Below, piece by piece: positions 46,168 through 55,049 of a DNA stretch of 64,000 nucleotides (positions within the stretch are counted from its first letter, which is position 1; each line of letters starts with the position of its first letter). The position numbers and the translations under genes were made by a program. The notes under the pieces are model-generated. The model was not told the origin of the DNA. It was given only the letters and a program-made list of their open reading frames with translations, and made no database searches. Source of the stretch: Kineococcus sp. NBC_00420 (GTDB lineage Bacteria > Actinomycetota > Actinomycetes > Actinomycetales > Kineococcaceae); NCBI RefSeq assembly GCF_036021035.1, contig NZ_CP107930.1:4674006-4738005 (forward strand). Reading direction: 5' to 3'.

Positions 46168-47039
46168 CGGGGGTCGCGGTGGGCATCGAGCTGAGCAGGG
46201 GCGAGGGCTCCCGCGACGGATCCCGAGACGACGCACCGCGTCGCGCGGTGCTGCCCGAGCGGGAGGTCGAGGTCATCGGGCCGAACGACCTCGAACCCCG
46301 GCTCGGCGCGACCCTGCCGGTCCTCGGCTGGATCTCCGACCCGGCGTTCCAGCTCTTCCGCTTCGTCGGCCTCGGCGGGTGGATCGTCCTCTACGCCACG
46401 CTCGGGCCGCACGGTCTGTGGTGGGTCGGGTTCCTGGCCATGTGGGCCTGGATCGCGGCGAACGTCGCCTACGAGAACGAGTCCCGTCGGCGGCGCCGGC
46501 TGCGACGGCACTACCGGCGGGCCCTGAAGTACGCGCTGATCTCCCCGAACCCCGTCCTGCTCCGCCCCGAGGAACCCGCCCACCCTGCGCCGGTGGCTCC
46601 CGTGGCCCAGAGCCCGGCGGTCAGCGCCGCCGAACGCGCGCTCGTCGTCACGGTGCGCCGGGTGGACACCGCGGTGGACCGCTTCGAGCGGACCGACGTC
46701 GTCCTGGTGCACGAGGTCGCCGAACTGCTCGGCCCGTTGCTGCTGCGCATCGCCGAACGCGGCGGCGACCCTCAGGTCCGCCACGACCTCGAGACCCTGG
46801 CGGGGGAGCACCTGCCCCGCACCGTCGAGGACTTCCTCGCCCTGCCGGCCGACGTGGCGCGCACCAGCCGCAACGCCTCCGGCACCACCCCGGCGGAGGA
46901 GCTGCGCACCCAGCTGCACCTCATGGTCGAGGGGTGCCGGCAGCTGCGGGACTCCGTCCTCTCCGCCGACGTCGACCGTCAGCAGCAGCAGAGCCGGTTC
47001 CTGGAGGCGAAGTTCCGCCGCGGCGACCTGGACCTCTGA
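46164..47039 (+). CDS. XpaC-like membrane protein, paralogue 3
   Basis: A 291-aa paralogue. The GTG at 46164 overlaps the previous stop (GTGA). A second in-frame GTG at 46179 would give a start aligned with paralogue 2 (VGIELS versus VGVELG) and may be the true one. It has two hydrophobic helices (about residues 72-92 and 95-112), then RRRRLRRHYRRALK and the shared C-terminal domain ending RFLEAKFRRGDLDL. Its domain includes PQVRHDLETLAGEHLPRTVEDFLALP. As the last of three coupled paralogues after telA, it suggests a heteromeric membrane assembly. Confidence 0.75.
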   Translation: MTGVAVGIELSRGEGSRDGSRDDAPRRAVLPEREVEVIGPNDLEPRLGATLPVLGWISDPAFQLFRFVGLGGWIVLYATLGPHGLWWVGFLAMWAWIAANVAYENESRRRRRLRRHYRRALKYALISPNPVLLRPEEPAHPAPVAPVAQSPAVSAAERALVVTVRRVDTAVDRFERTDVVLVHEVAELLGPLLLRIAERGGDPQVRHDLETLAGEHLPRTVEDFLALPADVARTSRNASGTTPAEELRTQLHLMVEGCRQLRDSVLSADVDRQQQQSRFLEAKFRRGDLDL

Positions 47040-47088
47040 CCACGACGACCAGATCCCCGGACCCGACGAGTGCGGTAGGAAAGAGACC

Positions 47089-47883
47089 ATGACCCTCGAC
47101 GTGCAGCTCGTCGGTTCCACGACCCAGATGGCCGTCGTGACCCTGCGCCCCGGCCAGACGCTGTACTGCGAGGCGGGGAAGTTCCTCTTCTCCTCCGGCG
47201 ACGTCGTCATGGAGACCAAGCTCAGCGCCCCCGGCGGCAAGGGCGAGAGCGGCGGGCTCGGCGGCCTGCTGCGCGGAGCGGCCAACGCCGGCAAGCGGAT
47301 GCTCGCGGGGGAGTCCTTCGCCTTCCAGCACTTCCACACCCCCGGCGGGGACGGGCTGCTCGGTCTCGCGGGGGTGCTGCCCGGCGAGATGCGCCACCTC
47401 GAGCTCGACGGGGGCACGACGTGGTTCGCCGAGAAGGACGCCTTCGTCGCGGCCGAGGCCGGGGTGAACTTCGACATCGCCTTCTCCGGCATGGGGCAGG
47501 GGCTGATGGGCGGGGAGGGGTTCATCCTCGAGAAGTTCACCGGCCGCGGCTCGCTGCTCATCGCCGGGGCCGGCGACTTCATCGACATCAACCCCGCCGA
47601 CTACGGCGGCACGATCCGCGTCGACACCGGGTGCATCGTCGCGTGGGACGACCGCATCACCTACGGCGTCGAGACCGTCGGCCGGCTCAACCGGCAGGGG
47701 ATCATGAGCGCCGTCTTCGGCGGAGAGGGCATGACCCTCGCCACGCTGCGCGGCAACGGGCGGGTCATCCTGCAGTCCGTCACCATCGAGGCCTTCGCCA
47801 AGGCCCTGGTCAAGAACACGGCCAAGCCGGACCAGCAGGGCCTCGGGGCCCTGGGAGGGTTGTTCTCAGGCTCGCGCGACTGA
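47089..47883 (+). CDS. AIM24-family protein
   Basis: A 264-aa protein of the AIM24/TIGR00266 family, a beta-rich fold. It includes LRPGQTLYCEAGKFLFSSGDVVMET at the start, a Gly-rich insertion (GGKGESGGLGGLLRG) around residue 50, and the family segments FHTPGGDGLLGLAGVLPGEM and VDTGCIVAWDDRITYGVE. Bacterial members often accompany TerD-like genes, though their role is undefined. The ATG at 47089 follows TAGGAAAGAG, which contains both a ribosome site and a -10-like motif. It lies 49 bp after the XpaC-like genes and 72 bp before terD. Confidence 0.88.
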   Translation: MTLDVQLVGSTTQMAVVTLRPGQTLYCEAGKFLFSSGDVVMETKLSAPGGKGESGGLGGLLRGAANAGKRMLAGESFAFQHFHTPGGDGLLGLAGVLPGEMRHLELDGGTTWFAEKDAFVAAEAGVNFDIAFSGMGQGLMGGEGFILEKFTGRGSLLIAGAGDFIDINPADYGGTIRVDTGCIVAWDDRITYGVETVGRLNRQGIMSAVFGGEGMTLATLRGNGRVILQSVTIEAFAKALVKNTAKPDQQGLGALGGLFSGSRD

Positions 47884-47955
47884 GCGCGGGCACTCATCGG
47901 GCCCCGTGATCGTTGGGCCCTTCGCAAGCACCACCAGACGAACGGAGCGAACACC

Positions 47956-48531
47956 ATGGGCGTCAGCCTCAGCAAGGGCGGCAACGTCTCCCTCACCAAG
48001 GAAGCGCCGGGGATGACCAAGGCCGTCATCGGCCTGGGCTGGGACTCCAACAGCTTCACCGGCTCGGAGTTCGACCTCGACGCGCAGGCCATCATGGTCG
48101 GCGCCGACGGCAAGGTCCCCAACGACGGGTTCTTCGTCTTCTTCAACCAGCTGAAGTCCCCCGAGGGCTCCGTCGAGCACACCGGTGACAACCGGACCGG
48201 CGAGGGCGACGGCGACGACGAAGCCATCAACGTCGACCTCTCCCTCATCCCGGCCGAGATCGAGAAGGTCGTCTTCACCGTCGCCATCTACGACGCCGAC
48301 ACCCGCAAGCAGTCCTTCGGCCAGGTCCGCAACGCCTTCATCCGCGTCGTGAACGCCGAGGGGAGCACCGAGGTCGCACGCTACGACCTGACCGAGGACG
48401 CCTCGACCGAGACCGCCATGGTCTTCGGCGAGCTGTACCGCAACGGCTCGGACTGGAAGTTCCGCGCCGTCGGTCAGGGCTACGCCAACGGTCTGCGCGG
48501 CATCGCGTCGGACTTCGGCGTCAGCGTCTGA
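47956..48531 (+). CDS. terD: TerD-family tellurium/stress resistance protein, copy 1
   Basis: A 191-aa TerD-fold protein. The calcium-binding motif GDNRTGEGDGDDE is at residues ~76-88, with the family segments LSKGGNVSLTK at the start, IGLGWDSNSFTG, FDLDAQAIMV and AVGQGYANGLRGI at the end. TerD proteins bind Ca2+ and are thought to sense metal or membrane stress at the inner membrane with TerC. The ATG at 47956 follows ACGGAGCGA. A terminator-like hairpin follows the stop, so the first part of the ter block (telA to terD) may be one transcript. Confidence 0.93.
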   Translation: MGVSLSKGGNVSLTKEAPGMTKAVIGLGWDSNSFTGSEFDLDAQAIMVGADGKVPNDGFFVFFNQLKSPEGSVEHTGDNRTGEGDGDDEAINVDLSLIPAEIEKVVFTVAIYDADTRKQSFGQVRNAFIRVVNAEGSTEVARYDLTEDASTETAMVFGELYRNGSDWKFRAVGQGYANGLRGIASDFGVSV

Positions 48532-48557
48532 CCCGCTGACCGCACCCACCGCACGCA

Positions 48558-48590
48558 GGACGGCGCCCGGCAGTCAGCCGTGCGCCGTCC
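48558..48590 (+). terminator. Terminator-like hairpin after terD copy 1
   Basis: The arms GGACGGCGC (48558-48566) and GCGCCGTCC (48582-48590) pair perfectly over 9 bp with a 15-nt loop, between the terD stop and the DUF475 gene. No U-tract is present. Confidence 0.6.
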
Positions 48591-48666
48591 GTGCGTGTGG
48601 TGTGCGGCTCGTGAGAGGGTTTCCCGTCCGGCCCGAGTGGGCTCCGCACGAACAGGAAGCTGACCG

Positions 48667-49782
48667 TTGATCCTCAAGACCTACGGGTGGGCCTTCGGCG
48701 TCACCGCGCTGGGCCTCGTCCTGGCCGTCCTCTACGACGGTGCGGCGGGCATCGGCCTCGTCGCCATCCTGGCCGTCCTCGAGATCAGCCTCTCCTTCGA
48801 CAACGCCGTCGTCAACGCCACCGTCCTGCGACGGATGAACGACTTCTGGCAGAAGATCTTCCTCTCCGTCGGCATCATCATCGCCGTCTTCGGGATGCGA
48901 CTCGTCTTCCCGCTGCTGCTCGTGGGCATCACGGCCTCGCTGAACCCCGTCGACGCCGTCAAGCTCGCGCTCGAGAAGGGGCCGGTCGACGAGCCGGGGA
49001 CCTACGGCTACCTGCTGAACGCCGCGCACCCCACGATCGCGGCCTTCGGCGGCATGTTCCTGCTGATGCTCTTCCTCAACTGGATCTTCGGGGAGAAGGA
49101 GCACCACTGGCTCGGCCCGATCGAGCGCTTCCTGGAGAAGATCGGCCAGGTCGAGGCCATGTCGGTCATCGTCGGCGGCACGGTCCTCTTCCTCGTGGCC
49201 GAGACCTTCGCCACCGACCACGCCCAGACGGTGCTGGCCTCCGGCGTCCTCGGCATGGTCGTGTACCTGCTGGTCAACGGTCTCGGTGAGCTCTTCAACA
49301 TCGAGGAGGACGACGACTCCGACGACGAGGAGGAGTTCGGCCAGTCCACCCCGGCCCGCAAGGGTCCCTCCGAGATCGCGAAGGTCGGCGGCAAGGCCGC
49401 GTTCTTCCTCTTCCTCTACCTCGAGGTCCTCGACGCGTCGTTCTCCTTCGACGGGGTCATCGGCGCCTTCGCCATCACCAACGACGCGATCATCATCGCG
49501 ATCGGCCTGGGCGTCGGCGCCATGTACATCCGGTCGATGACCGTCCACCTCGTCCGCGAGGGCACCCTCTCGATGTACCCCTACCTCGAGAACGGTGCGC
49601 TCTGGGCGATCGGGGCCCTGGCCGCGATCCTGCTCTACAGCATCGAGCACGAGGTGCCCGAGGTCGTCACCGGTCTCATCGGTGTCGCGTTCATCGTGGC
49701 GGCCCTCATCACCTCGATCGTGCACAACCGTTCCCACCCCGAGGACGCGCACCTGGACAAGTCGCCCTCGCACGCGAGCTGA
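48667..49782 (+). CDS. DUF475 family membrane protein (TerC-like)
   Basis: A 371-aa integral membrane protein with about nine helices, beginning at a TTG. It carries paired motifs of the TerC/DUF475 group: EISLSFDNAVVNA near residue 40 and LDASFSFDGVIGAFAITND near residue 255, each with an Asp in a membrane helix, suggesting cation transport. A central acidic loop (EEDDDSDDEEEFGQ, about residues 215-228) is likely cytosolic. In ter systems TerC-like proteins pair with TerD at the membrane, and TerC relatives have been reported to export manganese. It opens the second part of the ter block. Confidence 0.88.
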   Translation: MILKTYGWAFGVTALGLVLAVLYDGAAGIGLVAILAVLEISLSFDNAVVNATVLRRMNDFWQKIFLSVGIIIAVFGMRLVFPLLLVGITASLNPVDAVKLALEKGPVDEPGTYGYLLNAAHPTIAAFGGMFLLMLFLNWIFGEKEHHWLGPIERFLEKIGQVEAMSVIVGGTVLFLVAETFATDHAQTVLASGVLGMVVYLLVNGLGELFNIEEDDDSDDEEEFGQSTPARKGPSEIAKVGGKAAFFLFLYLEVLDASFSFDGVIGAFAITNDAIIIAIGLGVGAMYIRSMTVHLVREGTLSMYPYLENGALWAIGALAAILLYSIEHEVPEVVTGLIGVAFIVAALITSIVHNRSHPEDAHLDKSPSHAS

Positions 49783-49833
49783 CGCAGCGCCGGGGACGAG
49801 GGGGGAGGGCATCGCGGGACGGGAGGACGAACG

Positions 49834-50682
49834 GTGAGCGGCACGAGGAACGACCGGCCGGCGGAGGAGGTCCACAACTTCCTCGGCCGGCCGGGGCGGG
49901 CACGCAGTCCGCGGACCTTCGCCGACCACCTGAACCCGCCCCGTCCCGTCCCGGTGCGCGCGAATCCAACTGCGCCGCCGGGGCCGCCGGCGCCACGACC
50001 GGCTCCCGCTCCCGTGCTCCCACGGGTGCGGGAACCCGTGCCGGCGCCGGCTGCGGTCGTCGGGCAGGCCCGGGCCAGCGAGCGCCGCATCGTCCTCGAC
50101 GACGAACACCCGTCCCACACCATCACCGCCGCGGAGCGTTCGACCGGATCGCTGCGCATCACCCTGCGCTGGGACCAGCTCGTCACCTCCGCCGGACTGC
50201 ACCGTTCGTCCGACGTCCACCTGGGGTGCCTCTGGGAGACGCGCGACCGTCACTCGGGTGCGTTGCAGTCCCTGGGTGAACTCCTCGCCGCGCCCGGGTT
50301 CGGGGCACGTCAGGTCCTGCGCCTGGGCCCCCGCAGCGAACAGGAGGGCGAGGAGGTCCTCGCCGACGCCGCCCACCTCGACCTGCTGCGCCGGATGGTC
50401 TTCTACGTCTACGCGCAGGGAACCCAGCCCCCGGACTACGCGCGACTGGCGCCGCACCTGACGCTGGCCCGTCGCGGTGGGGGAACGCTGCAGATGTGGA
50501 CCGGCGAACCACCCCCCGACGCGCGCACCTGCGTCATCGCCTCCGTGCACGACGTCGCCGGCGACCTCGTGCTCCGCCGCGAGAACGAGTTCTTCCTCGG
50601 TCCGGTCCGAGACGTCGCGCTCGCCTACGGCTTCGACGACCTCGACTGGAACCACGAGGGCACCGTCCCGCGTCCTTCCTGA
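49834..50682 (+). CDS. TerA-like protein with proline-rich N-terminus
   Basis: A 282-aa protein from a GTG. Residues ~1-80 are low-complexity and Pro/Arg-rich. From about residue 85 it has a TerD-superfamily beta sandwich: GSLRITLRWDQL, DVHLGCLWETRD, VFYVYAQGTQPPDYARL, GGGTLQMWTGEP and CVIASVHDVAGDLVLRRENEFF. The strand pattern resembles TerA/TerF rather than TerD. It lacks the GDGDDE calcium motif. It lies 51 bp after the DUF475 gene and 35 bp before terD copy 2. A scaffold or sensor role with the membrane Ter proteins is inferred from context. Confidence 0.75.
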   Translation: MSGTRNDRPAEEVHNFLGRPGRARSPRTFADHLNPPRPVPVRANPTAPPGPPAPRPAPAPVLPRVREPVPAPAAVVGQARASERRIVLDDEHPSHTITAAERSTGSLRITLRWDQLVTSAGLHRSSDVHLGCLWETRDRHSGALQSLGELLAAPGFGARQVLRLGPRSEQEGEEVLADAAHLDLLRRMVFYVYAQGTQPPDYARLAPHLTLARRGGGTLQMWTGEPPPDARTCVIASVHDVAGDLVLRRENEFFLGPVRDVALAYGFDDLDWNHEGTVPRPS

Positions 50683-50717
50683 GGACCACCCGCACCACCA
50701 CGAGAGAGGGGCCACCC

Positions 50718-51296
50718 GTGGCCGTCAGTCTGAACAAGGGCCAGAAGCTGTCGCTGGAGAAGTCCGGCGGTGGCACCCTCACCCGGGTCTTCATGGGTCT
50801 CGGCTGGGACGCCGTCGCCAAGGGCCTCTTCCGCAAGAAGTCGATCGACGTCGACCTCGACGCCAGCTGCCTGCTCTTCGACAGCGCGGGCAAGCTCGTC
50901 GACGAGGTGTGGTTCCAGCAGCTGCGCAGCAAGGACGGCTCGATCACCCACACCGGGGACAACCTCACCGGTGAGGGCGACGGCGACGACGAGACCATCT
51001 ACGTCGACCTGCCCGCCGTGCCCGCGCAGGTCACGACCCTGGTCTTCACCGTCTCCAGCTTCACCGGCCAGGACTTCTCCCAGGTCCAGAACGCCGTCTG
51101 CCGGGTCGTCGACGCCGCGCAGCCGCAGGAGGTCGAACTGGCCCGCTACGAGCTCTCCGACGCCGGCCCGCACACGGCGCAGATCATGGCCAAGCTGACC
51201 CGCGAGGGGTCGGGCTGGGCCGTGACCGCCATCGGCGCCCCCGCCAACGGCCGCCACATCCGCGACCTGCGCGACGCCGTCGCCGCCCACGTCTGA
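50718..51296 (+). CDS. terD: TerD-family tellurium/stress resistance protein, copy 2
   Basis: A 192-aa TerD-fold protein starting at a GTG (50718) after GAGAGGGG. It starts with VSLNKGQKLSLEK and carries the calcium-binding GDNLTGEGDGDDE near residues 78-90 and FTVSSFTGQDFSQV. It is diverged from copy 1: the dimer-face strand reads IDVDLDASCLLF and the protein ends with a longer helix (RHIRDLRDAVAAHV). It lies 14 bp before the CitE-like gene, directly joining the ter sensor genes to the biosynthetic cassette. Confidence 0.92.
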   Translation: MAVSLNKGQKLSLEKSGGGTLTRVFMGLGWDAVAKGLFRKKSIDVDLDASCLLFDSAGKLVDEVWFQQLRSKDGSITHTGDNLTGEGDGDDETIYVDLPAVPAQVTTLVFTVSSFTGQDFSQVQNAVCRVVDAAQPQEVELARYELSDAGPHTAQIMAKLTREGSGWAVTAIGAPANGRHIRDLRDAVAAHV

Positions 51297-51310
51297 ACCT
51301 CCTCGACACC

Positions 51311-52528
51311 GTGCGGCACTTCGCCACCCTCGACGCGGAGCAGAAGAACCAGCTCTTCCTGCACCCTCCGCAGCCGGTCGACGTCACCGCCGGGCGCGAC
51401 GAACTCGCCGTCGCGCTCGGCGCCACGTTGTACTGCCCCGCGACGCGCGAGCGTCTCGCCGGCGATCTCGTCCGCCTCGCCCGCCGGGGCGTCATGTCGG
51501 CCGTCGCCTGCCTGGAGGACTCCGTCCCCGACCACCGCGTCGCCGAGGCCGAGGAGATCCTCGTCCGGGAACTGCGCGGCCTCGCCACCGCGCCGGAGTG
51601 GCGCGACGGTGCCCCCCTGATGCTCTTCATCCGCACCCGCACCCCGCAGCAGCTGCTCAGCGTCGTCGAGCGCAGCGGGGTGGGCCTGGACTGCCTCACG
51701 GGCTTCGTCCTCCCCAAGTTCGGCGGCGCCGGCCAGCCCTCGCCCGACGAGTGGCTCGAAGCCGTCGGGACGGCCTCCGAACGGGCCGGGCGCCGGCTGT
51801 GGGCCATGCCGGTCCTGGAGAGCCGCGACGTCGCGCACCTCGACACCCGCCACGCCGCGCTGTTCGCCATCCGCGACGTCCTCGACGCCCACCGCGACGT
51901 CGTCCTCGCCGTCCGCACCGGGGCGACGGACCTCTCCGCCGCCTACGGCCTGCGCCGCCCCCGCGGCTCCACCGTCTGGGACGTCCGCGTCGTCGCCGAC
52001 GTCCTCGGTGACGTCATCAACGTCCTCGGCCGGGCCGACGGCAGCGGGTACCCGATCACGGCCCCCGTGTGGGAGCACTTCTCCTCCGGTGAACGCGTCT
52101 TCCGCACCTCGCTCGCGGCCAGCCCGTTCGCGGAGTCCGGCAACGAGGAGCTGCGCGAGCAGCTCATCGCGGACGACCTCGACGGTCTCGTCCGCGAACT
52201 CGTCCTCGACCGGGTCAACGGGTTGCAGGGCAAGACGGTCATCCACCCCAGCCACGTCGCCGTCGTGCACGCGATGTCCGTCGTCACCCACGAGGACTTC
52301 TGCGACGCCTCCGACGTGCTCGCTCAGCACGGGGGCGGCGCGATGGCCTCCACCTACCGGAACAAGATGAACGAGGCCGGCCCGCACCGCCCCTGGGCCG
52401 AACGCGTCCTCGCCCGCGCCGACGCCTTCGGGGTCGCCCGCGAGGACATCTCCTACGCCCACCTGCTGCAGGCGCAGGACGACTCCTGGCGGGCCGTGCG
52501 CGCCGCCCTCGACGGGGTCCGCGCGTGA
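51311..52528 (+). CDS. HpcH/HpaI (CitE-like) aldolase/citrate lyase family protein
   Basis: A 405-aa TIM-barrel enzyme of the CitE-like C-C lyase type found in ter operons. The metal and acyl-binding barrel is visible in ALGATLYCPATRERL, VACLEDSVPDHRV, LMLFIRTRTPQQL, FVLPKFGG and GKTVIHPSHVAVVHAM. It starts at a GTG 14 bp after terD copy 2. Its stop overlaps the next start (GTGA). In the ter-linked pathway described by Anantharaman, Iyer and Aravind, it is predicted to help build a nucleoside-like compound. The actual substrate is unknown. Confidence 0.88.
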   Translation: MRHFATLDAEQKNQLFLHPPQPVDVTAGRDELAVALGATLYCPATRERLAGDLVRLARRGVMSAVACLEDSVPDHRVAEAEEILVRELRGLATAPEWRDGAPLMLFIRTRTPQQLLSVVERSGVGLDCLTGFVLPKFGGAGQPSPDEWLEAVGTASERAGRRLWAMPVLESRDVAHLDTRHAALFAIRDVLDAHRDVVLAVRTGATDLSAAYGLRRPRGSTVWDVRVVADVLGDVINVLGRADGSGYPITAPVWEHFSSGERVFRTSLAASPFAESGNEELREQLIADDLDGLVRELVLDRVNGLQGKTVIHPSHVAVVHAMSVVTHEDFCDASDVLAQHGGGAMASTYRNKMNEAGPHRPWAERVLARADAFGVAREDISYAHLLQAQDDSWRAVRAALDGVRA

Positions 52529-53904
52529 ACCTCGCCGCCGCGCACCCGAGCGCGCGCTGGGTCGGGGAACGGCTCGGCGTCCACGTCGAGGGCCCGCCCG
52601 GCACCGACGGCCTGACGGTGCACGACCTCCTCGGGCTCGCGCTGCGCCGCAACCCGAAACGGGCGCACCTGCTGGTCAGCCACGTCCTCGGCAAGCACGT
52701 CCCCACCGACCCCCGCCTCGTCCGGGCGGCCGGGCTGCGGCTCGGGGCCCGCGTCGCGGAGCTCCTCGGCGTCCCCGACGCCCCCGTGCTGGACGCGCCG
52801 ACGTGGCGGGCGGCGCTCGCGGGCGAGGCGCGGGCCACGGCGGCGGTCGACGCCGTGGTCCGGCGGCCCCCGGCCCGCCCCGACGCCCTGGTCATCGGCT
52901 ACGCCGAGACCGCCACGGGCCTCGGGCACACGGTGGCGGACGCGCTGGGCTGCGCGGGTCTGCACTCCACCCGTCGCGCGGTGCCCGAGGCGATCGACTA
53001 CGCGGGTTTCGAGGAGGAGCACTCCCACGCGAGCGGCCACCAGTTGCTGCCGTGCGAACCGGCCGTGCTGGCGGCGCTGGCCGATCCGGACGCGCCGGTC
53101 GTGCTCGTCGACGACGAGCTGTCCACCGGCCGCACCGTGGCGAACACCCTGCGCGTCCTGCACGCCAGGGCCCCGCACCGCCACTACGTCGTCGCGGGCC
53201 TGGTGGACGTGCGCTCCGCGGCCGACCACGACCGGTTGGCCGCCCTGGCCGTGGAGCTGGGGACCCGCATCGACGTCGTGAGCCTGGCGCAGGGACGGGT
53301 GGAGCTGCCCGCGGACGTGCTGGCCCGGGGCACGGCCCTGGTCGCGGACGCCGCGCCCGTCCTCCCCGGGGTGGGTCGTCCCGGCGACGTGGTCCCGGTC
53401 GCGGTCGACTGGCCGGCCGGTGTCCCGACGACGGGCCGGTTCGGCAGCGCGCCGGAGCACGTGGAACTCCTGGCCGGGGCGGACCTGGTGCGCCACCTGC
53501 TGCCGGAGGTCCACGCGGCCGGTTCCGTCCTCGTGCTGGGGTCGGAGGAACTGCTGCACGCCCCGCTGGCGGTGGCGGTGCAGCTCGCCGAACGTCACCC
53601 GGGGGAGGTGCGGTTTTCCTCCACGACCCGCTCACCCGTGCTCGCCGTCGACGACCCCGGCTACGCGGTGCGCAGTTCGGTGGCGTTCGTCTCCCACGAC
53701 CCGGTGCTCGACGGGCCGGGAATCCGCTACGCCCACAACGCGACCCGCGCCGGTGGGTGGGACGCGATCGTGCTCGTGCTCGACTCCGCCTCCGCACCCG
53801 CCGACCTGCACGCCCCCGACGGGGTGCTCGCCGCCCTGGCCCCGCTGACGTCGCGGCTGCTGCTCGTGACCCTGCCCGCTGATTCCTGGAGAAGCTCCCC
53901 GTGA
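52525..53904 (+). CDS. Phosphoribosyltransferase with C-terminal TRSP domain (ter cassette)
   Basis: A 459-aa two-domain protein. The first half is a type I phosphoribosyltransferase with the PRPP loop VVLVDDELSTGRTVANT at residues 192-208. The second half, from about residue 290, matches the TRSP domain position in ter operons and contains RFGSAPEHVELL and ISYAHN-like wording (GIRYAHNATRAGGWDAIVLV). The GTG start overlaps the lyase stop, and the stop overlaps the next gene, so the cassette is translated as a unit. It likely forms the N-glycosidic bond of the predicted nucleoside-like product. Confidence 0.88.
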   Translation: MNLAAAHPSARWVGERLGVHVEGPPGTDGLTVHDLLGLALRRNPKRAHLLVSHVLGKHVPTDPRLVRAAGLRLGARVAELLGVPDAPVLDAPTWRAALAGEARATAAVDAVVRRPPARPDALVIGYAETATGLGHTVADALGCAGLHSTRRAVPEAIDYAGFEEEHSHASGHQLLPCEPAVLAALADPDAPVVLVDDELSTGRTVANTLRVLHARAPHRHYVVAGLVDVRSAADHDRLAALAVELGTRIDVVSLAQGRVELPADVLARGTALVADAAPVLPGVGRPGDVVPVAVDWPAGVPTTGRFGSAPEHVELLAGADLVRHLLPEVHAAGSVLVLGSEELLHAPLAVAVQLAERHPGEVRFSSTTRSPVLAVDDPGYAVRSSVAFVSHDPVLDGPGIRYAHNATRAGGWDAIVLVLDSASAPADLHAPDGVLAALAPLTSRLLLVTLPADSWRSSP

Positions 53905-55049
53905 CGTCCACGCCCGCCCCGCTGTCGGGGCCGCAGTTCGGTTCCTACCTCCCCGACGAGGTGAGCTGGCTGCTCACCGACCTGTCCGGGGTGGAACTGG
54001 AGGCCCCGGCGGAGGAGCGCGAGGAGGCGATCCAGAGCGGCGGCGCGCACTACGCGGAGTCCCTGCCCGTGGAGTACCAGCCGAGCGCGGAGTACCGGAA
54101 GCTGTTCGCCGACGCGCTGGAGCGCACGGCGCGCCGGGTCGCGCTGGGGGTGGGCGTCGTCGCGGAACTGCTGCGCGCCGAACGCGGTGACGACCTGCTG
54201 CTCGCCTCGCTGGCCCGTGCCGGCACCCCCGTGGGGATCCTGCTGCGGCGCTGGGCGATCCGGCAGGGGTTGCACTGGCCGCACGTCGCGGTCTCGATCG
54301 TGCGCGGCCGGGGGATCGACGAGGTCGCCCTGCGCTGGATCGCGGCGCACCACGACCCCGCCTCCGTCGTGTTCGTCGACGGCTGGACGGGCAAGGGCGC
54401 CATCGTGCGGGAACTGTCCGCCGCCCTGGAGCGGTTCGGGGGTTTCAGCGACGACCTGGCCGTCCTCGCCGACCCCGGCCACTGCGTGCGGACGTTCGGG
54501 ACCCGCGAGGACTACCTGATCCCCTCGGCCTGCCTGAACTCGACGGTGTCGGGCCTGGTGAGCCGCACCGTGCTGAACGAGCGGCTGCTCGCGCCCGGGC
54601 AGTTCCACGGGGCGAAGTTCTACGCCGACCTCGCCCCGGCGGACGAGTCGAACCGGTTCCTGGACGTCGTGAGTTCCTGGTTCGACGACGTCGCGGCCGA
54701 GGTCCCCGCCGTCGTCGAGGGGTTGCGCTCGGGGGATCGCACGGCGAGCTTCACCGGGTGGGCGGAGGTCGAGCGGGTGAGCGAGCACTACGGCATCGGG
54801 GACGTGAACCTGGTGAAACCCGGGGTGGGGGAGACGACGCGCGTGCTGCTGCGGCGGGTGCCGTGGCGGGTCCTCGTGCGTCCGGCGTCGGAACTGTCGC
54901 ACCCCGACGACCTGGCCCACGTGCGGTTGCTCGCCGACCAGCGCGGTGTCGTCGTCGAGGAGGTCCCCGGGTTGTCCTACTCCGCGATCGGCCTGATCCA
55001 CCCGCGGTTCACCCGCGGGGCGACCGGTGCGGACGGGCTGGCGGTGTGA
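53901..55049 (+). CDS. StiP-type PRTase-like protein with PELOTA-like C-terminus
   Basis: A 382-aa protein of the family once annotated as cysteine protease StiP and now viewed as PRTase-like. The PRPP-loop-like VVFVDGWTGKGAI is at residues 156-168. Other family segments are FGSYLPDEVSWLLTDL at the start, AGTPVGILLRRW and LIPSACLNSTVSGLVSRTV. The last ~90 residues (VNLVKPGVGETTRVLLRRVPWRVLV, then IGLIHPRF) fit a PELOTA-like RNA-binding domain. It is coupled at both ends by 4-nt overlaps. It is a second transferase in the ter cassette, with its substrate unknown. Confidence 0.87.
   Translation: MTSTPAPLSGPQFGSYLPDEVSWLLTDLSGVELEAPAEEREEAIQSGGAHYAESLPVEYQPSAEYRKLFADALERTARRVALGVGVVAELLRAERGDDLLLASLARAGTPVGILLRRWAIRQGLHWPHVAVSIVRGRGIDEVALRWIAAHHDPASVVFVDGWTGKGAIVRELSAALERFGGFSDDLAVLADPGHCVRTFGTREDYLIPSACLNSTVSGLVSRTVLNERLLAPGQFHGAKFYADLAPADESNRFLDVVSSWFDDVAAEVPAVVEGLRSGDRTASFTGWAEVERVSEHYGIGDVNLVKPGVGETTRVLLRRVPWRVLVRPASELSHPDDLAHVRLLADQRGVVVEEVPGLSYSAIGLIHPRFTRGATGADGLAV

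Noticed and set aside
48838-48852. AACGACTTCTGG inside the DUF475 gene as a repeat copy
   Set aside because: It encodes part of the conserved RMNDFWQK segment in frame; coincidence of codons.
43159-51296. Simple tellurite-resistance operon label for the ter block
   Set aside because: The families are named after tellurite phenotypes, but the gene content and enzyme cassette fit a broader stress system; the phenotype cannot be read from sequence.
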